Source: Candidatus Kappaea frigidicola (lineage in GTDB: Bacteria > Omnitrophota > Gorgyraeia > JAGLLT01). Taken from it: a stretch of 7,270 nucleotides of DNA. The notes under the pieces are model-generated. The model did not search any database. It had not been told where the DNA came from and saw nothing but the letters and a program-made list of their open reading frames with translations. The position numbers were made by a program, and so were the translations under genes. Where the stretch lies: contig JAVCCI010000021.1 in the NCBI GenBank assembly GCA_030765555.1, positions 1 through 7,270 of the forward strand. Reading direction: 5' to 3'. Each line of letters opens with the position of its first letter. Position 1 is the stretch's first letter. Below, in pieces: positions 1 to 5,402 of the stretch.

Positions 1-3
1 AAT

Positions 4-96
4 AGGATTAAGGATTAAGGATTAAGAAAAAACAAAAAACAAAAAAGCAAGAAACAAGGAGCAAAAACAGGATTAAGGATTAAGTTAGAAGCAAAA
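4..96. repeat. heptad-phased degenerate tandem repeat array
   Basis: Non-coding DNA that can be read as thirteen consecutive 7-bp units in one unbroken phase from base 6 to 96. GATTAAG occupies 6-12, 13-19 and 20-26. AAAAAAC occupies 27-33 and 34-40, and AAAAAAG 41-47. CAAG-type units follow at 48-54 and 55-61, and AGGATTA at 69-75 and 76-82. Unit sequence changes along the array but spacing does not, so this is not a simple microsatellite. No open reading frame or RNA gene is visible. The function is unknown. The same 7-bp period returns in the spacer after accA. Confidence 0.8.
68..93 (+). repeat. 26-bp direct repeat, copy 1
   Basis: An exact 26-base match to 161-186. It starts with CAGGATTAAGGATTAAG and ends with TTAGAAGCA. 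It contains two heptads of the GGATTAA type. The two copies start 93 bp apart, which is not a multiple of seven, so the repeat was probably duplicated as a block and not extended by unit slippage. Confidence 0.9.
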
Positions 97-133
97 TTAA
101 GTGAAACATAGGATTGGAAGAATAGCGGATAGT

Positions 134-155
134 GTATAAAAAACAATAACCAAGA
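134..155 (+). repeat. 22-bp dispersed repeat, copy 1
   Basis: An exact 22-base match to 6391-6412 in the accA-bioY spacer, in the same orientation. It begins GTATAAAAAAC and continues with AATAACCAAGA. Both copies lie in non-coding DNA, and the flanking bases differ on both sides. This marks the two spacers as members of one dispersed repeat family. Confidence 0.9.
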
Positions 156-160
156 CAAAA

Positions 161-186
161 CAGGATTAAGGATTAAGTTAGAAGCA
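161..186 (+). repeat. 26-bp direct repeat, copy 2
   Basis: The second exact copy of the 68-93 element. Its TAAGGATTAAGTT segment (167-179) is also the left arm of the inverted repeat that ends at 226. Confidence 0.9.
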
Positions 187-226
187 GGATTTGAGCACAG
201 AATTATGTAAAAAAACTTAATTCTTA
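167..226. repeat. inverted repeat / possible RNA hairpin upstream of folE
   Basis: The left arm TAAGGATTAAGTT (167-179) pairs with the right arm AACTTAATTCTTA (214-226). Twelve of 13 positions are Watson-Crick pairs and the other is G-T, which becomes a G-U wobble in RNA. The loop spans 180-213. A further right-arm copy, CTTAATCCTTA at 246-256, is a perfect 11-bp complement of TAAGGATTAAG at 9-19, 16-26, 74-84 and 167-177, so alternative pairings are possible. The stem is A/T-rich and its stability is uncertain. Confidence 0.5.
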
Positions 227-283
227 GAGCGAATAAAATGAGCGTCTTAATCCTTAGAGTGAGCGACCGCGAACGTCTTTAAT
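216..283. repeat. degenerate direct-repeat block before folE
   Basis: A block of loosely repeated words. CTTAATTCTTAGAGCGA at 216-232 resembles CTTAATCCTTAGAGTGA at 246-262. GAGCG occurs at 227-231, 240-244 and 261-265. CGTCTTAAT at 243-251 resembles CGTCTTTAAT at 274-283. This looks like repeat-family DNA in reverse-complement polarity to the arrays at 4-26. I recognise no riboswitch or leader-peptide structure in it. Confidence 0.55.
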
Positions 284-296
284 AGACATATAATAC

Positions 297-302
297 GAGG
301 AG
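297..302 (+). promoter_or_regulatory. ribosome binding site of folE
   Basis: GAGGAG lies eight bases before the ATG at 311. It is a strong Shine-Dalgarno match and fixes the folE start. Confidence 0.75.
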
Positions 303-310
303 TTTTAAGC

Positions 311-874
311 ATGCAAATTGATAAAACTAAGATAAGAAAAGCTGTTAAATTATTTCTTGAAGCTATTGGAGAAGACAAGGGTAGGCAAGGGTTATTGCGG
401 ACTCCTGATCGTGTGGCTGAAATGTGCGATGAAATATTTGCTGGAATGGTGAGAAAGGCTGATAAAGAATTAGAAGTTTTTTTTACAAAAGAACATGATG
501 AAATAGTATTAATTAGGGATATTCCATTTTATTCCTTCTGCGAGCATCATTTATTGCCTTTTTTTGGCAAAGCACATCTAGCCTATATCCCATCAGGTAA
601 ACGAATTACCGGTTTAAGTAAATTAGCAAGAACAGTTGATATTTTATCTAAAAAGTTACAAATACAGGAAAACTTAACAACTGAAATAGCTGACTTGGTT
701 ATGAAAAAATTGAAACCCAAGGGAGTTATGGTTGTTATAGAAGCGGAACATCTATGCATGAGTATGCGAGGAGTAAAAAAACCAGGTTGTCAAACTATTA
801 CTAGTGCCGTACGGGGTGTTTTTCGGGCCAATGAAAAAACCAGAGCAGAAACATTATCACTTATAAAATCTTGA
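311..874 (+). CDS. folE: GTP cyclohydrolase I (FolE, type IA)
   Basis: Converts GTP to 7,8-dihydroneopterin triphosphate and formate in the cytoplasm. This is the entry step of folate synthesis and, in many bacteria, of queuosine and other pterin-derived pathways. At 187 residues it is of usual bacterial length. The zinc-site motif CEHHLLPFFG starts at residue 77, giving ligands Cys77 and His80. The second part, HLCMSMRG, supplies Cys149, so the metal site is complete. The SGKRITGLSKLARTVD stretch (about 95-110) and GCQTITSAVRG (about 159-169) are also family-typical. The ATG is preceded by GAGGAG. No other pterin gene is nearby, so which pathway it serves cannot be decided here. Its stop codon lies inside the next promoter, so it is probably transcribed separately from the signalling genes. 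Confidence 0.97.
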   Translation: MQIDKTKIRKAVKLFLEAIGEDKGRQGLLRTPDRVAEMCDEIFAGMVRKADKELEVFFTKEHDEIVLIRDIPFYSFCEHHLLPFFGKAHLAYIPSGKRITGLSKLARTVDILSKKLQIQENLTTEIADLVMKKLKPKGVMVVIEAEHLCMSMRGVKKPGCQTITSAVRGVFRANEKTRAETLSLIKS

Positions 875-883
875 CACATCAAG
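870..883. repeat. small palindrome over the -35 region
   Basis: CTTGA (870-874), CACA loop, TCAAG (879-883): a perfect 5-bp inverted repeat covering the end of folE and the -35 hexamer of the following promoter. No T-run follows, so it does not look like an intrinsic terminator. It could be an operator half-site pair, but it is short enough to arise by chance. Confidence 0.4.
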
Positions 884-901
884 TCAGGAATATGCTATAA
901 T
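871..901 (+). promoter_or_regulatory. sigma70-type promoter for the HD-GYP/kinase cluster
   Basis: A perfect -35 TTGACA at 871-876 and a perfect -10 TATAAT at 896-901 are separated by 19 bp. The spacing is longer than the usual 17 bp, but TG at 893-894 makes an extended -10 (TGCTATAAT), which can compensate. The predicted start is near 908, about 35 bases before the ATG at 943. The -35 overlaps the folE stop codon. Confidence 0.7.
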
Positions 902-942
902 ATGTTGTAGAAATTAGGGTTAAGAAATAAAAGGTATTATTT

Positions 943-2076
943 ATGAGTATAAAGGATATGCAAAAAGATACCGAAGATATTAAAGGCCAGGTAGCTAAAA
1001 AAGACCGGCAGATAAAAGAATTGCAACTTATGCATAAAATAAGCAAAGAAGCTGCTGGTGTGACTAAACTTGATAAGACGCTCCAATTAATCATTGAAGA
1101 AGCTTGCAATGCATTTGAGGCTGATATTGGTTCTATTTTACTGGTTGATTCTGAATCTGAGAAGTTAATGATAAAGGCCGCCAGAGGGTTAGACATTGAA
1201 TCTTTAAAAAATGTTAGAGTAAAAGTTGGTGAGAGAATTTCAGGCTGGGTAGCTGAATTTAAAGAGCCCCTTTTGGTAGTTGATGTAGAAAACGATGATA
1301 GATTTATTAAGCGTAGTAATGAAAAATATTTTAATAAATCTCTTATTGCTGCCCCTATTTCTTGTCGAGATGAATTCCTAGGTGTAATAAATATTAATAA
1401 TAAAAGAAGCAAAGAGATTTTTACTGAACATGATTTAGACCTTTTGGTTGCTATAGCTGAGCAAGCGGGTATTATTATAAGTAATGCTGGCACTTACAGG
1501 CAGCTTCAGGATGTTTATCTGAATACTGTCTCAGCTCTAACGGAAGCAATTGATACTAGAGATCATTATACTAAAAACCATTCTGAGCATGTGACTAAAT
1601 ATGCAATGGGCATTGGTAAAGAATTGGATTTAGACGATGATAGAATGAATATTTTAAGAGATGCTTCAAAGCTCCACGATATAGGTAAGATTGGGGTGCA
1701 TGACTACATTTTGATGAAGCCAGGTAAACTTACTAATGAAGAATGGGAAGAAATCAAATTACATTCTTTAAAAGGTGTTAAAATACTTCAACCGCTTACA
1801 TTTTTAAATGGGTCAATTGACGCCATAAGGGGTCATCATGAGAGGTTTGATGGTAAGGGGTATCCTGATGGTAAGAAGGGTAAAGATATTCCTCTAGAAG
1901 CACGGATTATGGCTGTTGGTGATTCTTTTGATGCGATGACAACCGAACGTCCATACAGAAAAGTTCTTAGCATTGAAGAAGCCAAAGAAGAAATAATGAA
2001 CAATAAGAATACTCAATTTGATCCAGAAGTAGTTGATGCTTTCATTCGTTACCTGGATAAGCAGGGACTAAAGTAG
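943..2076 (+). CDS. GAF domain/HD-GYP domain cyclic di-GMP phosphodiesterase
   Basis: Predicted cytoplasmic enzyme of 377 residues that hydrolyses c-di-GMP. A short charged coiled-coil-like N-terminus (about 1-30) leads into a GAF sensor domain (about 40-185). An HD-GYP domain follows (about 190-375). The catalytic set looks intact: His213 in the HSEHV segment, His245-Asp246 in KLHDIGKIG, His274, the pair His298-His299 in GHHERFDGKGYPDG with Gly306-Tyr307-Pro308, and Asp327 in VGDSFDAM followed by RPYR. The GYP triplet supports c-di-GMP specificity over a generic HD hydrolase. There is no receiver domain or membrane segment, so the input is probably a small ligand or partner sensed by GAF. 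AAAAGG lies eight bases before the ATG, a modest ribosome site. It is the first gene of the likely operon with the next two genes. The specific signal is unknown. Confidence 0.92.
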   Translation: MSIKDMQKDTEDIKGQVAKKDRQIKELQLMHKISKEAAGVTKLDKTLQLIIEEACNAFEADIGSILLVDSESEKLMIKAARGLDIESLKNVRVKVGERISGWVAEFKEPLLVVDVENDDRFIKRSNEKYFNKSLIAAPISCRDEFLGVININNKRSKEIFTEHDLDLLVAIAEQAGIIISNAGTYRQLQDVYLNTVSALTEAIDTRDHYTKNHSEHVTKYAMGIGKELDLDDDRMNILRDASKLHDIGKIGVHDYILMKPGKLTNEEWEEIKLHSLKGVKILQPLTFLNGSIDAIRGHHERFDGKGYPDGKKGKDIPLEARIMAVGDSFDAMTTERPYRKVLSIEEAKEEIMNNKNTQFDPEVVDAFIRYLDKQGLK

Positions 2077-2091
2077 CTGGGAGATAAATAG

Positions 2092-2538
2092 ATGTTTGAT
2101 GATAATGAAAATAGGGTTCATGACCTTTCGCCGGAAGTGAATGAAGAAAGAAAGAAGGGTAAGGGTTATACTACTATTTTAGCTAATATTGTTGGTGATG
2201 TGCGTAAGCATGATATAGAAAAGGCTGAAAAACTCCAAACCGATAAAAAGGATACTGGGTTTGTCAGGAGATTACTGAAAAAATTTGGCTGGAGTGATAA
2301 AGAAGCATCTACTGTGGCTGAAGATATAAGTGGCCTAAAAAAGAACGATATTTACGAAGAAGATGTAATTGTTATAGAAGATGTAAAAGAAGACGAAACG
2401 AAGCTTACAATCAAACGAAAAATAGGTGGGCTTAACAAAAGCAGTGTCTTAAGATTTAATTCAAAAGATTACCTTATTTTAGATATAATTCAGGAAGAAG
2501 GTAAAGAGGAAGTTACCTATCATCTTAAAGCCTGTTAA
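2092..2538 (+). CDS. hypothetical protein, charged, between HD-GYP enzyme and kinase
   Basis: I do not recognise a family for this 148-residue protein. It has no signal peptide or membrane segment, so it is probably cytoplasmic. The N-terminal half is rich in Lys, Glu and Asp and includes a basic stretch, FVRRLLKKFGWSDKEAS (about residues 57-73), that looks helical. The second half (about 90-148) alternates hydrophobic and charged residues, as in a small beta-rich domain, and ends YHLKAC. It starts 15 bases after the HD-GYP stop, with GGGAG at 2079-2083 placed eight bases before the ATG. It is followed after 26 bases by the kinase gene. The spacing and good ribosome site support a real co-transcribed gene. 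A role as adaptor or kinase substrate is only a guess from position. Confidence 0.8.
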   Translation: MFDDNENRVHDLSPEVNEERKKGKGYTTILANIVGDVRKHDIEKAEKLQTDKKDTGFVRRLLKKFGWSDKEASTVAEDISGLKKNDIYEEDVIVIEDVKEDETKLTIKRKIGGLNKSSVLRFNSKDYLILDIIQEEGKEEVTYHLKAC

Positions 2539-2564
2539 TCTACGGGATTTAGTTTAAAATTATT

Positions 2565-3899
2565 ATGAAGTCTAGTCAAGATATGCCACAAGAATCCAAT
2601 CCATCTAGCCTATCTAAAATTTCAGCTGAACTTATAGGAAGAAAACTTGGTGAATTTGAAATTTTGAAGGAAATAGGCCGGGGTGGAACTTCGACGGTTT
2701 ATGAGGCTGCTCAACCAAGCCTTAAAAGATTAGTCGCTCTAAAAGTTCTCTGGAGGCCATTAGCTTCTGATGATAGCTTAGTGCAAAGATTCCATCATGA
2801 AGCTGAGGCAGCTGCTAATTTACATCATCCTAATATTGTGCCCATTTATGCTATGGGGCATGAGAATGACATGGTTTACTTTGCCATGGAAAAAATTGAT
2901 GGTGAAACCTTGGATGGTTTACTATTAGAAAAAAAGTCATTCAATTCTAATAAGGCTCTTCAAATAATTAAGCATGTAGCTCGAGCAGTTAGTTATGCCC
3001 ATCAGAAAGAAATAATACATAGAGATATTAAGCCCTCCAATATCATGATAGATTCTATCGGCAGGGTTTTAGTAACCGATTTTGGTTTAGCCAAATCAAA
3101 AATGTGGGCAAAAGTTACATCTGATAACATGGTTGTGGGTACGCCTGTTTATATGTCTCCAGAACAGGCTCAAGGTAAGGAGACGGACGTCAGAACTGAT
3201 ATATATTCTATGGGAGTAGTTTTGTATGAAATGGTAACTGGCGAAGTTCCTTTTTATGCAGAAGAACCAATTGCTATTTTGAGGAAGGTAATTGAAGAGG
3301 AGCCTAAACATCCAAGGCGAATAAATAACAGCATTCCTAAAAATATAGAAACAATAATTTTAAAATGTATGGAAAAAAACCCTACGAAACGTTATCAAAC
3401 AGCAGGTGTCTTCTTAAGAGATCTAGAGCTGGGCAAGATGAATTTGCCTTTAATTGCTAGACGTTCTGAAGTCAGTGTTTTTAGCGGTAATGGGCGTAAA
3501 AATATCTTAAAGTTAGTTTTCGCTTTGGCGATAAGTATTGTTTTAAGTGGATGTATAATTTTAGTATATAATATCCACAAAGGTTATTTAAATCAGCTTA
3601 GATTATCAACTTTAAAAATAAAAATTAAAGATATATTTAATCGAAATGAGGAAGAAAATCAAAGTATTACATATTCTACCGGCCAAATACCAGTTTCGAT
3701 ATTAGAAGAGATAGCTGATATTCTCTATTTAGATAATGGAGTTAAAGTTATGGGTATCATTGAATCAGCGGATAAAGAGAGTGTGGCTATAAAGCTTAAG
3801 ATAGGAATAGTTACATACCCCAAACAGGAAATATCTGACATAAAGTATTCTACGCCGCAGAAAAGACAACAATTGCTAGAATTATGGGACAAGAAGTAG
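2565..3899 (+). CDS. membrane-anchored Ser/Thr protein kinase (PknB/Hanks type)
   Basis: Phosphorylates Ser/Thr on proteins from the cytoplasmic face of the membrane. Length is 444 residues. The kinase domain spans about 31-290 and is complete: glycine loop GRGGTSTVY (38-46), Lys60 in VALK, Glu79 of helix C, catalytic HRDIKPSN with Asp154 and Asn159, DFG at 172-174, and GTPVYMSPEQ (192-201) at the end of the activation segment. A single hydrophobic helix follows at about 313-336. The remaining 100 or so residues should lie outside the membrane. They contain a beta-rich segment (about 385-430) and no PASTA repeats. The start is uncertain: no clear Shine-Dalgarno precedes the ATG at 2565, and Met7 (2583) is an alternative. 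Both lie before the domain. The gene ends with tandem stops TAG TAA. It probably shares an operon with the HD-GYP gene. Confidence 0.95.
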   Translation: MKSSQDMPQESNPSSLSKISAELIGRKLGEFEILKEIGRGGTSTVYEAAQPSLKRLVALKVLWRPLASDDSLVQRFHHEAEAAANLHHPNIVPIYAMGHENDMVYFAMEKIDGETLDGLLLEKKSFNSNKALQIIKHVARAVSYAHQKEIIHRDIKPSNIMIDSIGRVLVTDFGLAKSKMWAKVTSDNMVVGTPVYMSPEQAQGKETDVRTDIYSMGVVLYEMVTGEVPFYAEEPIAILRKVIEEEPKHPRRINNSIPKNIETIILKCMEKNPTKRYQTAGVFLRDLELGKMNLPLIARRSEVSVFSGNGRKNILKLVFALAISIVLSGCIILVYNIHKGYLNQLRLSTLKIKIKDIFNRNEEENQSITYSTGQIPVSILEEIADILYLDNGVKVMGIIESADKESVAIKLKIGIVTYPKQEISDIKYSTPQKRQQLLELWDKK

Positions 3900-3956
3900 T
3901 AAATGCTCCTTATTTTTTAATTTTAATAAAGGCCTGTATATTTGCGGTAAAAAAGC

Positions 3957-3985
3957 TTGATTTTTAGATTGCCATGGTTTATAAT
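3957..3985 (+). promoter_or_regulatory. sigma70-type promoter for the PAP2/LDT/accA cluster
   Basis: The -35 is TTGATT (3957-3962) and the -10 is a perfect TATAAT (3980-3985), with the optimal 17-bp spacing. The predicted start is near 3992, about 40 bases before the ATG at 4034. It lies in the only sizeable gap between the kinase and accA, so it probably drives the three following genes. Confidence 0.65.
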
Positions 3986-4033
3986 AAAATAACATTTATA
4001 GGTGTTTAAACTGTAAAGGAAATTTGCTCACAT

Positions 4034-4483
4034 ATGGCAGATTTTTTTATTGTCTTATTCAAAAATAAGGTTTTTTTAGCTGCTGCGATTTCTTGGCTTA
4101 TTGCCCAAAGTATAAAAGTTTTATTGGGTATCATAAGAGAGAAGAGGTTTAATTTTAAGTGGTTTGTGGGTACTGGCGGAATGCCAAGTTCTCATGTGGC
4201 TGGAGTTTCTGCTTTGGTGACAGCAGTAGGATTGATCCTTGGCCCGGAATCAGTTATTTTCGCTGTCTCTCTAGTTTTTGCCATTATAGTTATGTTTGAT
4301 GCTCAGGGAGTTAGACAGGCTACAGGTGTGCAGGCAGAAGTACTTAATGAGATTACGGATGATATTTATTTTAAAAGGGGACTTAAGGAAGAAAAACTAA
4401 AAGAACTTATTGGACATACTCAGGTTGAAGTTTTAGTTGGAGCATTACTGGGTATAATTGTAGCCTTGCTCGTATGTATATAA
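4034..4483 (+). CDS. divergent PAP2 family membrane protein (DUF212/YuiD-like)
   Basis: Small integral membrane protein of 149 residues, the usual size for the family. It is distantly related to PAP2 phosphatases, but no substrate is established to my knowledge. Family hallmarks are GTGGMPSSHVAG (about 47-57), with His54 in the PSSH core, DAQGVRQATG (89-98), and GHTQVEVLVGALLGI near the C-terminus with His128. Hydrophobic segments lie at about 8-30, 55-70, 75-90 and 131-148. The likely ribosome site AAAGGA (4015-4020) is 13 bases before the ATG, wider than normal, so initiation may be modest. No nearer in-frame ATG, GTG or TTG fits better. It leads a cluster with an L,D-transpeptidase and accA, which suggests an envelope or lipid role. 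That is inferred from context only. Confidence 0.9.
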   Translation: MADFFIVLFKNKVFLAAAISWLIAQSIKVLLGIIREKRFNFKWFVGTGGMPSSHVAGVSALVTAVGLILGPESVIFAVSLVFAIIVMFDAQGVRQATGVQAEVLNEITDDIYFKRGLKEEKLKELIGHTQVEVLVGALLGIIVALLVCI

Positions 4484-4489
4484 AATATT

Positions 4490-4495
4490 AGGGGG
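4490..4495 (+). promoter_or_regulatory. ribosome binding site selecting a TTG start
   Basis: AGGGGG lies nine bases before the TTG at 4505. The next codons encode KRVFISILVAV, a classic basic-then-hydrophobic signal anchor, so TTG is the sensible start. The TTG at 4500-4502 is out of frame. Confidence 0.65.
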
Positions 4496-4504
4496 TAAAT
4501 TGTT

Positions 4505-5401
4505 TTGAAAAGAGTTTTTATATCAATTCTTGTAGCTGTTTTAGTACTTACCTTGTTTATTGTTTTTATAACTAGCAAAAGAAATGCAGGTAGTTTTGAA
4601 AGACAATTGCAGCAAGCCAGACTTTTAGTAAGTAATGGTGATATAAAAGTAGCTGAAGATTTTTATAATGAGCTAATCAGTGTGTATAAAAACGATCACA
4701 TAGTTGTAGAGGCGTTTGTTGATTTAGCAGAAGTTTACCAATCTACAGGTCAAATGCTTAAAGCTAAAGACATATATCAAAAAGTTATTTCTGAATATCC
4801 GGATAGTCAGCAGGCTGCGATTATTCAGGAAAAATTATGGAATTTAAATATTGATATTTTATTTTCTGGTTTAATTGCAGACAATAATCAGATTTATGAA
4901 GTTCAACCAAAAGATACTTTAAATAGCATAGCAAAGAAATTTCTTACTACTGTAGATTTACTTCAGAAAAGTAATAACCTTGATGATGCTTTTATTAGGC
5001 CTGGCGATAGATTGAAAGTAGTAAATGCTGAGTTTGGTATTATAATTGATAAATCTCAGAACACACTTATTTTAAAAGAAGCAGATAATGTTATTAGAAT
5101 TTATAATGTTTCTACGGGTAAAAATAATTGTACGCCTGTGGGAGAGTTTACTATAGATAATAAGCTGAAAAACCCAGTTCATTATAAAAAAGGTGAGATT
5201 GTCCCAGCAGAGAGCCCAGATAATGTTTTAGGGTCTCGATGGATGGGGTTATCGATTCCTACATATGGAATTCATGGAACAATTGATGAGGCAACCTTAG
5301 GTCAGCAAATAACTGAAGGTTGCGTAAGAATGCGCAATAATGAAGTTGAAGAACTTTATATAATCGTGCCCGTTGGCACTAAGGTAACCATAGTAGACTA
5401 A
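4505..5401 (+). CDS. membrane-anchored L,D-transpeptidase with LysM and TPR-like regions
   Basis: Peptidoglycan-modifying enzyme of 298 residues acting outside the cytoplasmic membrane, expected to form 3-3 cross-links or attach ligands to the wall. An uncleaved signal anchor occupies about 4-22. A TPR-like helical region follows (about 35-110), with a recognisable A-x-x-x-Y-x-x-[LV]-I-x-x-Y pattern. A LysM peptidoglycan-binding domain spans about 130-173, and a YkuD catalytic domain about 176-296. Catalytic residues are visible: His257-Gly258, then Cys273 and Arg275 in TEGCVRM, 16 residues downstream. The residues before the Gly-Cys are Thr-Glu, where Ser-x or Ser-His is more usual. Translation starts at TTG, which may limit expression. 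It follows the PAP2-like gene by 21 bases and precedes accA by one base. The presence of this enzyme implies a peptidoglycan wall. Confidence 0.94.
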   Translation: MKRVFISILVAVLVLTLFIVFITSKRNAGSFERQLQQARLLVSNGDIKVAEDFYNELISVYKNDHIVVEAFVDLAEVYQSTGQMLKAKDIYQKVISEYPDSQQAAIIQEKLWNLNIDILFSGLIADNNQIYEVQPKDTLNSIAKKFLTTVDLLQKSNNLDDAFIRPGDRLKVVNAEFGIIIDKSQNTLILKEADNVIRIYNVSTGKNNCTPVGEFTIDNKLKNPVHYKKGEIVPAESPDNVLGSRWMGLSIPTYGIHGTIDEATLGQQITEGCVRMRNNEVEELYIIVPVGTKVTIVD

Positions 5402-5402
5402 A

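Noticed and set aside
4..186. CRISPR array or phage attachment site in the upstream repeats
   Set aside because: There are only two copies of the longest repeat, no uniform spacers, no cas, integrase or tRNA gene, and the units follow a 7-bp period.
289..294. TATAAT just upstream of folE as a -10 box
   Set aside because: A start about seven bases downstream would fall inside the GAGGAG ribosome site, and no -35-like hexamer lies at the right distance upstream.
879..1493. Minus-strand open frame opposite the HD-GYP gene
   Set aside because: It lies antisense to a strongly supported GAF/HD-GYP gene, shows low-complexity Ser/Leu/Ile composition and matches no family I recognise.
3908..3932. 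Intrinsic terminator after the kinase gene (CCTTATT with AATAAAGG)
   Set aside because: The stem has a bulge and is mostly A/T, and no T-run follows it.
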